A stretch of 64,000 bases of DNA, taken from Halopolyspora algeriensis (lineage in GTDB: Bacteria > Actinomycetota > Actinomycetes > Mycobacteriales > Pseudonocardiaceae). Under the pieces are notes generated by a model. It worked only from the letters and a program-made list of their open reading frames with translations, was not told where the DNA came from and ran no database searches. Shown in pieces: positions 7,485 through 16,479 of this stretch; positions within the stretch are counted from its first letter, which is position 1; the number at the start of each line of letters is the position of its first letter. The DNA lies in assembly GCF_003337235.1 (NCBI RefSeq), contig NZ_QPJC01000002.1, forward strand, positions 248,001 to 312,000, read 5' to 3'. The translations under genes were made by a program, and so were the position numbers.

Positions 7485-8315
7485 ATGGCAACAGCAGTAC
7501 AGGCGATCACTGCCGGGATCGACGGATCGAACGGGTCCTTCCACGCTGTTTCTTGGGCGGCTGCAGAGGCCTCCCGTCGGCATGCACGCTTGCATCTCGT
7601 GGTCGTCGACGACGACCCGCAGCGTGCGGGACACGCCGAGGACGTGATGCGGTACGCCCTCGAGCAGTGCCGCGCGCGGGAACCCGAGGTGGTCGTCACC
7701 GATGAGGTCGTCAGCGGTCACCCGGTCGAACAACTCCTGCAGCACTCCCGAAGTGCCCACATGCTTGTCCTGGGTTCGCGCGGACTGGGTGGGTTCGCGG
7801 GTGCACTGCTGGGCTCGGTCAGCGCAGCGGTCGCCACGCACAGCAGCTGTCCGGTGGTCGTCGTGCATGACGAGGAGGTGAACCCGAGCGGCCCCGTCGT
7901 CGTCGGTCTGGACAATTCACCCGCCAGCGATGCGGCTCTGCGTTTTGCCGTCGAATCCGCCGCTCAGCGACACTGCGAAGTGCTTGCCGTGCAAGCATGG
8001 CACGAGGAGGAACTGCTGGCCGTACCATTGCCTCCCTCCGAGCGGGACCAGGTTCGACAACGGATCGAGCACACTCTCGCCGACCAGGTGGCCCGTGTGA
8101 GCGAAACATGGCCCGCGATCCCGGTGCGGCGATCCGCGCCTCGTGGCCACCCGGTCGCGGTTCTGACCGATGCGGCGCGCGACGCGCAACTCCTCGTCGT
8201 CGGTCACCGAGGGCGAGGCGGTTTCAGCGGTCTGTTTCTCGGCTCGGTAGCCGCCGGTGTCCTCCACCACGCCCGGTGTCCCGTCGTGGTGGTGCGCACG
8301 GTAGAAGGGACGTAG
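7485..8315 (+). CDS. Universal stress protein, tandem UspA domains
   Basis: 276 aa with two UspA domains (about 6-135 and 143-274). Each ends with a nucleotide-binding signature: VLGSRGLGGFAGALLGSVSA and VVGHRGRGGFSGLFLGSVAA. The domain starts are ITAGIDGSNGSF and VVVGLDNSPAS. ATG 7485 follows CAGGAGTGG; the longer upstream frame lacks a ribosome site. The arrangement matches the double-domain USPs of mycobacterial dormancy regulons. It sits between other USP genes and is convergent with the HAD gene. Confidence 0.9.
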   Translation: MATAVQAITAGIDGSNGSFHAVSWAAAEASRRHARLHLVVVDDDPQRAGHAEDVMRYALEQCRAREPEVVVTDEVVSGHPVEQLLQHSRSAHMLVLGSRGLGGFAGALLGSVSAAVATHSSCPVVVVHDEEVNPSGPVVVGLDNSPASDAALRFAVESAAQRHCEVLAVQAWHEEELLAVPLPPSERDQVRQRIEHTLADQVARVSETWPAIPVRRSAPRGHPVAVLTDAARDAQLLVVGHRGRGGFSGLFLGSVAAGVLHHARCPVVVVRTVEGT

Positions 8316-8393
8316 TGCTGTCGATCGGCGACTCCCGAACGTGAGCCGCTGATGGTTGGCGACAGCGGTCATGGGGCGAGCTCGGTGCGGTTG

Positions 8394-9185
8394 TCACGGG
8401 TGCCCGGTGTCGGGTGAGGCCCGTGCGCCCGTCGGGCGCACGGTGATGGCGCCGACTCCGGTGACGACGGCGTGCGCGCCTGCGTGCAGCAGCTGCTGCG
8501 ATGCTCCCGAGCTGTCGATCCCGACAACCAGAGCAAACCCACCCGCACGTGCGGCGATGACGCCGGCTCGGGCGTCGTCGATCACGGCGAGCCGGGAGGG
8601 CGGGAGTCCGAGTCGGCGTGCGGCCTCCAGCAGGGTCGCCGGATCGGGTTTGCCGGAGAGACCGAGTTGTTGTGCTACCGCCCCGTCGACGCGGGCGTCG
8701 AACAGTGCGACGAGGTGGGCTCGCTCCAGAACGTCGGCGCAGTGACGACTCGCGGAGACGACTGCGGTGGCAAGCCGGTGCCGCCGCAAGTTGACGAGCA
8801 GAGCGTGGACCCCCTCGAACACCCGCACACCCTGGTCGGTCAGAGAGTCCAGGAAGAACCGGTCCTTGCGGGCTCCCAGCCCGTGGACGGTATCGCGGTC
8901 GGAAGGATCGTCCGGGTGACCGGCCGGGAGCGTGATCCCCCGGGAGTGCAGGAAATCGGCGACCCCGTCCGCGCGCGGCTTTCCGTCGAGGTACTGACGG
9001 TAGTCCTCCGCGCTCAGCGAACCGTGATTCTCCCCCGCTCCCGGCGGTCGCTGCAGGAGGTATTCGTCGAACAGGCGTTTCCACGCGCGGAGGTGCACCG
9101 TTGCGGTGTCGGTGAGCACTCCGTCCATGTCGAACAGGACTCCCCGGTGGCGGGAGGGGTCGATATTCGCCGTCACCACGACCAC
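8394..9185 (-). CDS. HAD hydrolase, beta-phosphoglucomutase type
   Basis: 263 aa. HAD motif I is FDMDGVLTDT (DxDxVxT), motif II the serine of AVVSASRH, motif III GKPDPATLLEAARRLG and motif IV VIDDARAGVIAARAGGF. The insertion with the GKPRADGVADFL helix is the beta-phosphoglucomutase cap signature. This enzyme interconverts beta-glucose 1-phosphate and glucose 6-phosphate. Its natural partner is the inverting GH65 phosphorylase encoded 2 kb away on the same strand. Mycobacterial OtsB1-like proteins join the same two domains in one chain. Confidence 0.85.
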   Translation of the reverse strand: MVVVTANIDPSRHRGVLFDMDGVLTDTATVHLRAWKRLFDEYLLQRPPGAGENHGSLSAEDYRQYLDGKPRADGVADFLHSRGITLPAGHPDDPSDRDTVHGLGARKDRFFLDSLTDQGVRVFEGVHALLVNLRRHRLATAVVSASRHCADVLERAHLVALFDARVDGAVAQQLGLSGKPDPATLLEAARRLGLPPSRLAVIDDARAGVIAARAGGFALVVGIDSSGASQQLLHAGAHAVVTGVGAITVRPTGARASPDTGHP

Positions 9186-9641
9186 CTGCCGGGTGAAGAG
9201 AGGTTGCCGGGGGTGTTCTCACCGAGGGTTTCTTCGGTGGTTCGGTGCAGGAGCTCCGTTGCGGTGCTTCGGGACGTGTTTCCTGCGCGAGGTCGGCCGG
9301 TGCCGAATTCGTTTCGCTCCGGCGATCCTTCTGCGAGGAGGATAGTCCCGGAATCCCGTCCCGAGAAAATTGATCACGATCTTTCGGCGAGCGATCCGGA
9401 GGCGCGTTCGTCGAGCGGTCCGTGATGTCCGGGTCGTGCAGGGTGCGGCCGGCTGCGGCGTCGCCGCGGAGGTGCCATGGTTGTGTGCGTCGAACACGTT
9501 GTGCGCGACGGCAGCGTCGACCGGGCGAAGAGGCGAGGCCGTGGGGGTGCGGGAGCCGGTCGGTGTGACCGGCGCGTGGTTGTCGTCGATGGTTCCCCGC
9601 ACGAGGCGGCTGAGGATCTGAAGTGGGCAGCGAGGTGGGGC
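9186..9641. other. 456-bp divergent intergenic region with a USP-like remnant
   Basis: It separates the leftward HAD gene from the rightward USP gene. No full gene is supported. The last 69 bases (9573-9641) are in frame with the USP and encode RVVVVDGSPHEAAEDLKWAA, which resembles a UspA N-terminus. On the minus strand an octamer GGGACTAT at 9342-9349 fits half of a DosR-type box. Confidence 0.4.
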
Positions 9642-10532
9642 ATGAGCGCTCGTGGTTCGAAGCCGATCGTGGTGGGCATCGATGATTCTCCTGCCTCCTT
9701 TCAGGCGCTGCGGTGGGCGGCGCGTGAGGCCGCCCACCGCAGCGCTCCCTTGCGCGTGGTGCATGGTGACGTGTCCTCGATGACGCATGGCCCCGACATG
9801 CCGATGGTGTCCTTTCCCGACACCTACCAGCACGCCGTGCAGCGTCAGGTCGAGCAGTGGCTGCGTAAGGCGGTGGAAGCGGTCGAGGTCGAGGCTCCCG
9901 GGGTGGAGGTGGACGTTCAGATGCGGACCGGGTCAGCGCGGACGGTGCTGATCGACGAATCGAAAACCGCGCAGCTGGCAGTGGTGGGCAGCCGTGGATC
10001 CGGTGGTTTCGGTGGCTTGGTCCTCGGCTCTGTGGCGGTGGCCCTGTGTCGGCACGGGCACTGCCCGGTCGCAGTCCTGCGTGGGCCTGACAACGGTGCT
10101 GCGATCGTCGGCCGTCCCGTGGTAGTGGGGGTGGACGGCTCCCGCGGAGGTGACCCCGCTTTGACGTGGGCCTTCGAGGCCGCCTCGGCGAGGTCCGCGG
10201 AACTGGTGGCGGTGCATGTCTGGCATGACCTGGTGGCCGGAGAGATGTGGACGCGGGCGCAGGTCGACTGCACTCGCGACTCGGTGCAGGCCGACGAGGA
10301 GCGCTTGCTCGCCGAGGTCCTGGCCGGATGGCGGGAGAGCTATCCGAATACAACGGTCCAGCAGGTCGTCTCCTGCGGAAAACCGGCCAAGGTTCTGCTG
10401 GAACGCGCCAACAACGCGCAGCTTCTGGTGTTGGGAGCGCGTGGACGAGGTGGTTTCGCCGGCCTGCTGCTCGGGTCGACCAGTCAGGTGTTGATCCACC
10501 ACTCACCGTGTCCCGTCCTCGTAGCCCGCTGA
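9642..10532 (+). CDS. Universal stress protein, tandem UspA domains
   Basis: 296 aa. Domain 1 begins PIVVGIDDSPASFQALRWAA and ends VVGSRGSGGFGGLVLGSVAV. Domain 2 begins PVVVGVDGSRGGDPALTW and ends VLGARGRGGFAGLLLGSTSQ. Both nucleotide-binding signatures are intact. ATG 9642 follows CGAGGTGGGG. The in-frame upstream stretch resembles a truncated third UspA start, so a longer product cannot be excluded. Same family as the preceding USPs. Confidence 0.88.
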   Translation: MSARGSKPIVVGIDDSPASFQALRWAAREAAHRSAPLRVVHGDVSSMTHGPDMPMVSFPDTYQHAVQRQVEQWLRKAVEAVEVEAPGVEVDVQMRTGSARTVLIDESKTAQLAVVGSRGSGGFGGLVLGSVAVALCRHGHCPVAVLRGPDNGAAIVGRPVVVGVDGSRGGDPALTWAFEAASARSAELVAVHVWHDLVAGEMWTRAQVDCTRDSVQADEERLLAEVLAGWRESYPNTTVQQVVSCGKPAKVLLERANNAQLLVLGARGRGGFAGLLLGSTSQVLIHHSPCPVLVAR

Positions 10533-10604
10533 CAGCGACGGAAAGGCTTCCGGGGCTCGTGGTCGAACTCGGCCGGGTGCCGCTCGAGGAGGCGGAGTTG
10601 CCGT

Positions 10605-11254
10605 TCAACCGTGGAGAACGGACACGGCACAGGGCGCCCGTTTCAGGAGCTCCAGACGTGTCGAACCACGCACGTGATGCTCGGAAGCACTGCGCCCGCC
10701 TCCGACAACGACCATTCCGGCGTGCCGGCGGGCGGCCGTGTCCAGAAGGGCGCCCGAGCCGGTGTCGTCGAGGCCCATCACGATCGGTCCGCTTCTCGGT
10801 TGCCGAGGACGGTTGTCGGAACCGGTGCGCAGCACGAGTAGGGGGCAGTCGGTTCGGGTCGCCAGTGCGGTGCTGACGGATCCCACCATGAGTCCGGTGA
10901 AGCCGCCGGACCCACGATCCGCGGTGACCAGAAGATCCGCGTCGTGTGATTGCGCGAGCAGAGCCGGCACGACCGGCTGCGCGATCAGATGGGTACGCAC
11001 CGCGCTCTCGGGTGCTCTCCGGTGACAAGCGCGCGCTGCGCGGTGAAGGAGATGTTCACCGCGGTCGCGGTGCAGTCGACCTTCCCGAGCGCCGACTTCG
11101 GGGTGGTAGTACGCATGGACGACATCTACGTCACCGGCTCGTGCGGCGGCCTCCGTGGCTGTCCACAGGGCTGCATGCCCCAGGTTTGATCGGAATGGTC
11201 GACCCCGACGACCAGGCGGGGCCGTGGTGTTGCGGTGCGCAACTCGGACACCAT
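10605..11254 (-). pseudogene. Decayed tandem universal stress protein
   Basis: Reading leftwards from ATG 11254, the UspA start LVVGVDHSDQTWG is followed near 11180-11200 by a frameshift. The shifted frame continues as ALWTATEAAARAGDVDVVHA and later carries VTADRGSGGFTGLMVGSVST (a complete domain-1 ATP signature). The second domain starts PIVMGLDDTGSG but jumps straight to the C-terminal part (VVVGGGRSASEHHVRGSTR), losing roughly 80 residues, and its signature is degraded. A frameshift plus an internal deletion makes this a broken copy of the intact neighbours. Confidence 0.7.
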
Positions 11255-11291
11255 GCGCGGCTCCTCGAGGAAGGGCGGTTTCGCCGTCGGG

Positions 11292-13712
11292 TCACGGTCG
11301 GGGTCTGCCGTTGTCGAGAGGGAACGTCGCTGTGGCTCCTGAAGCGAGGCGCGCGCTCCGACGGCCGCACCGGATGAGCACGGTGCGGTCCTGCAGAGCG
11401 GGCAGGGCGCTGACAGTGACCGAGTGGTCGTCGATTCTGATGGTGACCGGCTGTTGCCGGTACCGGATGGTCAGTTCCAGCGTTCCGAGTTCGGTCGGCC
11501 AGAAGGGGTTGATGTGCAGCACGCCCCCACGGGGTTCGATGCCGGCGAAGCACCGCTGCAACAGATCCATGCTGCCCACCATGGCGGCCAGGTGGATGCC
11601 CTCCGGTGTGGTGCCGTGCTGGGTGTTGTTGAGGTCGCTGGCCAGCGTGCGTTCGAAGAAGTCGACAGCTCGTTCCCGGTGCGCGCGCGCCAGCACCCAG
11701 GAGTGCACCACGGCGCTGAGCGTGGAACCGTGGCTGGTGCGCCGAAGGTAGTAGTCGATGTTGTCCGGTATGACTTCGGGCGTCAGCATGTACCCCAGTC
11801 CGCCGAGGATCTCTCCGAGTTCCTCGGCGGAGAAGAGGTAGAACAGCATCAGGACATCGGCCTGCTTGGAAATCTTGTACCGGTTGGGGTCATCCCCTGC
11901 GCTCTCGAGGATCCTGTCGAGGCGTTGGACGTCTCCGTAACGTGTGCGGTGTTCCTCCCAGTCGAGCTCGGCGAGCTGCTCGTACCCTTCGAACTGGCTG
12001 ATGATGCTTCCCTCGTGGAAGGGAACGAACATGCGGCGGGACAGGTGCTTCCACCGGTCGATCTCCTCGTCGCGGATGTCGAGTGCGGTGATGAGTTCGG
12101 CGCGGCGCTGCGGGGAGAGAGCGGCCAGAGTGCGAACTGCGGTGCTGCACAGCCAGGCTGTCATGACATTGGTGTAGGCGTTGTTGTCGATGCCGAGCTG
12201 TTCCCGCCCCGGGTAGCCGGTGTGGTACTCGTCGGGTCCGACGACGTGGCGGACAACGTACCTTTCCCGGATGGGGTCGTACTGGGCGATCGAGGAGAAG
12301 AATCGAGCGACATCGAGGATGATCTCGGCGCCGTAGTTCTCCAGGAAATCCCCGTCTCCGCTGACTTCGCAGTAGTGCCAGACGTTGTGGGCGATGGCCG
12401 TCCCGATGTGGCGCTGCAGGTGGGTGGCATCCGGAATCCACCTTCCCGAACGGGGATTGAGGTGGATTCGCTGGCTTTCCTCGCGGCCGTTGCTGCCGCT
12501 TTGCCAGGGAAACATGGCGCCGCGGTGTCCGCAGGCGCGGGCGCTCTCGCGAGCACGAGCGAGTCGTCGATACCGGTAGAGCAGCATAGCGCGGGCCACG
12601 CGCGGAAGACGCAACGTGATCGTGGGGAGCACGAACAGCTCGTCCCAGAAGACGTGCCCTCGATAGGCCTCACCGTGCAACCCTCGAGCGGGCACGCCCG
12701 CGTCGATGTCCACCGTGTGTTCGGAGATCGTCTGCAGCAGGTGGAACGAGTGCAGTCGAATCGCCTGCTGAGTCGGTTCGCTCGTCGAGGGGCTGAAGTG
12801 GAAACGCGACCGCAGCCGGTCCCACGCGCGAGTGTGGTCCTCGAGGAGCTCGCCGAAGGCGGGGGAGTTGTGTGCGCTGTCCACGGCTTCGGCGGCGGGT
12901 TCGGTGATGGCGACGTCGCGAGACGTGTACAGCGAGACGATCTTTTCGACGCGGACCTCCTCGCCCCGCTCGACCCGGGTGGTGATGTCGTGGGCGATGG
13001 TGGCCTCGCGTCGGTGAACCGCGCGTTCCGGGGTCGCGGGGCTCTCGTTGAGCCACATGCGGGTGCGAGCGGCCTGCGCCACGCGGATCCGGGACTGGGA
13101 GGTTTGCGCGTGCAGCAGGATCACATCGGGAGCATCCTCGCGTGTGACGTGGTCCGTGAGGTGCTGTCCACCGAGTGCGCTGTAGCGTACGACGCCGCTG
13201 TTGGTGACGCCTCCGTCCAAGCCCGCGCGGAAAGTGATGTTGCCGGACCAGTTCTCCGGGTGAAGCGTTGTCTCCAGCCCCGCGACGTGGGGGGAGTCCA
13301 TGCTGACGAAGCGGCGCTGGGTCAGGCGAGTGGTCCGTCCCGCTCCGTCCCGGAACCGGATCTCGCGCAGCAGCACCCCTCTCTTGAGGTCGAGTTCCTG
13401 CTGGTACCCCACTATCGTGACGTTGGTGAGATCGAACCACTCGGCGTCCTCGGCGCGGAAAGTCAGCGGTAGCCAGTTGGGCATGTTGACCAGTGATTCG
13501 TTCTCCACTTCTCGCCCGGCAACGCAGGCGGTCAACCGGTTGTAGCATCCCGCGACATAGGTGCCCGGGTAGTGCACGTCGTCGGCGCGGGACTCGGGCG
13601 CGGCACCCCGGGTTGCGAAGTATCCGTTCCCCAGCGTGCACAGCGCTTCCCGGCGTCCCTCGTCTCCGGGGACGAAGTCGTCGAAACGAAGATTCCGTGG
13701 TTCCGTGGTCAC
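11292..13712 (-). CDS. Glycoside hydrolase family 65 disaccharide phosphorylase (trehalose/maltose/kojibiose type)
   Basis: 806 aa from GTG 13712, behind a GCAGGGA site; a longer frame upstream lacks family similarity. The GH65 layout is complete: N-terminal beta-sandwich, linker, (alpha/alpha)6 barrel, C-terminal cap. HVFWDELF lies at about 353-360, the general-acid Glu in VVGPDEYHTGY at about 495, KISKQADVLMLFY, and the phosphate loop TSHGSTLS. The enzyme phosphorolyses an alpha-glucosyl disaccharide to beta-glucose 1-phosphate. Together with the beta-phosphoglucomutase-type HAD enzyme this feeds glucose 6-phosphate. Which disaccharide is used cannot be read from the sequence. The USP setting suggests stress-linked use of stored trehalose or maltose. 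Confidence 0.88.
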   Translation of the reverse strand: MTTEPRNLRFDDFVPGDEGRREALCTLGNGYFATRGAAPESRADDVHYPGTYVAGCYNRLTACVAGREVENESLVNMPNWLPLTFRAEDAEWFDLTNVTIVGYQQELDLKRGVLLREIRFRDGAGRTTRLTQRRFVSMDSPHVAGLETTLHPENWSGNITFRAGLDGGVTNSGVVRYSALGGQHLTDHVTREDAPDVILLHAQTSQSRIRVAQAARTRMWLNESPATPERAVHRREATIAHDITTRVERGEEVRVEKIVSLYTSRDVAITEPAAEAVDSAHNSPAFGELLEDHTRAWDRLRSRFHFSPSTSEPTQQAIRLHSFHLLQTISEHTVDIDAGVPARGLHGEAYRGHVFWDELFVLPTITLRLPRVARAMLLYRYRRLARARESARACGHRGAMFPWQSGSNGREESQRIHLNPRSGRWIPDATHLQRHIGTAIAHNVWHYCEVSGDGDFLENYGAEIILDVARFFSSIAQYDPIRERYVVRHVVGPDEYHTGYPGREQLGIDNNAYTNVMTAWLCSTAVRTLAALSPQRRAELITALDIRDEEIDRWKHLSRRMFVPFHEGSIISQFEGYEQLAELDWEEHRTRYGDVQRLDRILESAGDDPNRYKISKQADVLMLFYLFSAEELGEILGGLGYMLTPEVIPDNIDYYLRRTSHGSTLSAVVHSWVLARAHRERAVDFFERTLASDLNNTQHGTTPEGIHLAAMVGSMDLLQRCFAGIEPRGGVLHINPFWPTELGTLELTIRYRQQPVTIRIDDHSVTVSALPALQDRTVLIRCGRRSARLASGATATFPLDNGRPRP

Positions 13713-13980
13713 TGGCGATCCCTGCGGTGCTTCTGCGCTCCGGACGGTGCGGAAGAGCTGAAGCGGGGACCATCGGTTCCGGTGGTTGTCACTGCTCTCA
13801 CCTCGCTGTGGCCGCAGTGCTTCCAGTATGCGGATCCGGACGCCTGATCTCAGTGGATGTGGGCGCGAGCAGCAGCGCAACCGCCGCTTTCGAGTCGCGT
13901 GGAAACCTTGAACAGGTCGGCGGGACAGCGGTGCTGCTGTCGGAGCGCACCCGGCAGTCACCCACTGTTGCACGGCAGGC
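13713..13980. other. Intergenic region upstream of the GH65 gene
   Basis: 268 bp that should hold the GH65 promoter. GGGGACCATCGGTTCC at 13765-13780, about 55 bp before the GH65 start, is partly palindromic and matches about half of a DosR-type box. No gene is supported here. Confidence 0.3.
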
Positions 13981-15228
13981 TCAGCGGCCGGGATTGCCGA
14001 TGCCGAACTCCATGAGGTCGCGGCCGACGACCAGCCGCCCGGAGAAGTGCCTGCGCGCCACGTTCAGGTGCTCGTCCGGAGCATTGCCGGGCACGATGTG
14101 GGAGAACACCAGCGTGCCGACCCCGGCTTGCTCGGCGAGCAGACCGGCGTCCTCGGGCAGGGTGTGCGCGCTCAGCAGGTGGTTGCGCAGGGCTTCTTCC
14201 GTGGGGGTCAGCGGTGGCGGCATGAGCACGTCGACCCACTGCTGGGTGATCACCTCGTGCACCAGGATGTCGGCACCGCGAGCCAGTTTGACCAGATTGT
14301 GGCTCGGTCCGGTGTCGCCGGAGAACACCACGGAGCCGTCGTCGGTGTCGAACCGGAACGCGAAGGCCGGGACAAGCGGGAAATGGTCGACCAGGGTGGC
14401 GGTCACCCGGACCTTGTCGTCGCGGTAGACCTCGAACGGTTCCATGCCCTGCGGGGTGTGGTTGTCGTTGGGGTGGTAGCCGATGCCGTCCGGGATGGCG
14501 ATGTCGTTGATCGTGAAGATCTCCCGCAGGTCGGGATACCGGTTGTCGCGCATCCGGTCGTTGATGTCCAACGCGAAGGCCTGGTACAGGGAGTCGGTCA
14601 TGTCCACGGTGCCCGGCACCGGATTGTCCGGGTTCTCCACCCGGATGTCGGGAGCGGATTCCCCGGGCTTGGTGAAGATCGGTTCCATGACCACGTTGCC
14701 GTGCTCGTCGACCCGCCGGCCGGGACCGAACACCTGGATCGGCTGCTGCGAGGGACGGCTGCGCAGGCCGTTGGTCCAGCCGAGCATGAAGTAGTCGAAG
14801 TAGTCCGCCACGTGGTCGGAATGCAGGTGGGTCAGAAACATCGCCCGGATCATTTCCTCGCCCCAGAATCCGCCGGGAGTCCGCATCTCCGGCGGCACCA
14901 GTGCGGCCTGCTTGAACCGCTTGCCGGACCCGTCACCGAAATCGACCAGGTACACGTCGCCGTCGACGACCACGGCCGAGCCGATGCCTTCACGTTCCGA
15001 ACCCGGCCACCACACCGGGCCTCCGCTGGTGCCCAGCAGCGTCAACCGGGACCGGTGGTTGCGCGCCTCGGCGTCCCCGACCGGCTTTCCGGCCGACTCC
15101 GGTGGTGCTGCCGCAGCGGTTCCCGTCGCAGCCGTCACCCCGGTCGCCAACGCAGCGGCACCGGCGCCTCCCAGCAGTCGGCGGCGGCTCACTGCCTGCT
15201 GCACAGCCTGAGTGACGATCTCGCACAT
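13981..15228 (-). CDS. Tat-exported metallo-beta-lactamase-fold hydrolase
   Basis: 415 aa from ATG 15228, behind GAAAGGTG; an in-frame GTG at 15255 has no ribosome site. The N-terminus has a twin-arginine signal: SRRRLLGGAGAAALATGV and then an Ala-rich cleavage region. The metal motif THLHSDH is followed by SGDTGPSHNLVKLARGADILVHE and a late FSHIVPG His, giving a two-Zn MBL site of the RNase Z/arylsulfatase-like type. It is a secreted hydrolase of unknown substrate. A perfect 14-bp palindrome lies 55 bp upstream. No operon partner. Confidence 0.85.
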   Translation of the reverse strand: MCEIVTQAVQQAVSRRRLLGGAGAAALATGVTAATGTAAAAPPESAGKPVGDAEARNHRSRLTLLGTSGGPVWWPGSEREGIGSAVVVDGDVYLVDFGDGSGKRFKQAALVPPEMRTPGGFWGEEMIRAMFLTHLHSDHVADYFDYFMLGWTNGLRSRPSQQPIQVFGPGRRVDEHGNVVMEPIFTKPGESAPDIRVENPDNPVPGTVDMTDSLYQAFALDINDRMRDNRYPDLREIFTINDIAIPDGIGYHPNDNHTPQGMEPFEVYRDDKVRVTATLVDHFPLVPAFAFRFDTDDGSVVFSGDTGPSHNLVKLARGADILVHEVITQQWVDVLMPPPLTPTEEALRNHLLSAHTLPEDAGLLAEQAGVGTLVFSHIVPGNAPDEHLNVARRHFSGRLVVGRDLMEFGIGNPGR

Positions 15229-15282
15229 GAACGGCACCTTTCGCAAAAAGGACACGGGGGTTGCGCCGAAAACTAAGCGGCA

Positions 15283-15296
15283 CCGTTCATGAACGG
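15283..15296. promoter_or_regulatory. 14-bp perfect palindrome upstream of the exported hydrolase
   Basis: CCGTTCATGAACGG is its own reverse complement and lies 55 bp upstream of the leftward start at 15228. Length and placement suit an operator for a dimeric TetR- or MerR-type regulator. No such regulator gene is adjacent. Confidence 0.4.
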
Positions 15297-15422
15297 AAAT
15301 ATCGAATCACGGTCGATCGAGAGGCAGTGCCTATCGATTGTGCGGGGTCGAGTAGGTGATGATCACCGCTGACCCGGCCCGGTCACCGGCATGTTGTCGC
15401 ATGATCCGAAAGGGAGACACAT

Positions 15423-16259
15423 CTACTGCTGCTTGCGGTAGCGCTCTGCGAGATCGGGCACGCTGCCGCGGCGCAGCTCGGCCTCTACCGTGACCAGCCG
15501 GTCCACGGCCTGCGCGTCCTCGAGTCCCGGGGCACAGAGAACCTCGCCGTTGTCCAGCGCCACCAGGGAGGCGGTGACCACGTCCTCAGCGCTCATGCCA
15601 CCCTCGGCGTGGGTGCGTTCCCGCTCACCGGTCACCGGTTCCTCACCTTGGGTGAGGTGGAATTCGGTGGCGGTGAGCCCGGGGCACAGGGCCTGCACCC
15701 GGACAGGGGTGTCGGCGAGTTCGGCGGCCAGGGTGCGGCTGAAGGTCACCATGTGGCTCTTGGTGCCCGCGTAGGTGCTGCGGTGGGGCAGCGGTTCGGG
15801 CGGCAGCGCACCGGCGAAGGCCAGCAGGGAGGCGACGTTGACGATCGCGCCGCGCTGCTGTTCGAGCATCCCCGGCAGAGCCGCCCGGGCCAGCAGGGTA
15901 GGGGCGGTCACGTTGACGTCGATGACCCTGCCGAGCAGTGCGGGATCGACCTGATCGAACGGGCCGTAGCCGTTGATCCCGGCGTTGTTGACCAGCACGG
16001 TGACGTCCTGCTGCTGCACGCGTTCGAGAAGCCGCGCGCGATCGTTGCTGTCGGCGAGGTCGGCGACGATCGTTTCCACCGGTGCCGCGGCCGGGCGCAG
16101 CTGCCGCGCGAGCTCGTCCAGTCGCTGCTCACGGCGGGCGACGAGCACCAGGCCGTAGCCCCGCTCGGCGAGCCGCCTGGCGAACACGGCGCCGATACCG
16201 GAGGACGCTCCGGTGATGACGGCGACCCCTGCACCCGGCTGGTCCTGCTCGGTTCCCAC
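15423..16259 (-). CDS. SDR family NAD(P)-dependent oxidoreductase
   Basis: 278 aa classical short-chain dehydrogenase. It has the cofactor loop TGASSGIGAVFARRLAERG (about 16-34), the NNAGINGYG motif, a catalytic Ser in NVASLLAF and the YAGTK (YxxxK) pair. GTG 16259 follows GAGAGGGT. LVARREQRLDEL after beta-2 suggests NADP(H). It resembles the general DltE/YqjQ-type SDRs; the substrate is unknown. It is divergent from the AurF-type oxygenase operon and could share control. Confidence 0.85.
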   Translation of the reverse strand: MGTEQDQPGAGVAVITGASSGIGAVFARRLAERGYGLVLVARREQRLDELARQLRPAAAPVETIVADLADSNDRARLLERVQQQDVTVLVNNAGINGYGPFDQVDPALLGRVIDVNVTAPTLLARAALPGMLEQQRGAIVNVASLLAFAGALPPEPLPHRSTYAGTKSHMVTFSRTLAAELADTPVRVQALCPGLTATEFHLTQGEEPVTGERERTHAEGGMSAEDVVTASLVALDNGEVLCAPGLEDAQAVDRLVTVEAELRRGSVPDLAERYRKQQ

Positions 16260-16424
16260 GTGACCCTCTCGCTTCGTGCCGACCCTGGCTCGGCTCCAGG
16301 CTATTCGTCAGCCCGCAGCATCGCAGGCAGGCGTGGCGGAGTGGGGATCGTTCGTGCAGAGGAGCAGGATTCTTGCCGACGGTTGGCCCTGAGGTCTTGA
16401 CCCGGCCGTGCCGGACAGTGCACT

Positions 16425-16455
16425 GTTACCAGTAGTAACAGTTACCGTTGGTAAC
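16425..16455. promoter_or_regulatory. Double operator before the diiron oxygenase operon
   Basis: Two 15-bp inverted repeats sit side by side with a 16-bp period: GTTACCAGTAGTAAC (16425-16439) and GTTACCGTTGGTAAC (16441-16455). This is 25 bp upstream of the 16480 start, the position of a repressor site. The TetR-family style GTTACC...GGTAAC suggests control by a TetR-type repressor encoded elsewhere. Confidence 0.65.
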
Positions 16456-16479
16456 CCATCGCCTTGCTGAGGGAGACCC

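Noticed and set aside
8224-11028. 934-codon leftward open frame across the USP region
   Set aside because: It is Arg/Pro/Ser-rich with no domain and runs through three genes with clear motifs in other frames.
11424-13472. 682-codon plus-strand frame over the GH65 gene
   Set aside because: Antisense shadow; the catalytic and phosphate-binding motifs are on the minus strand.
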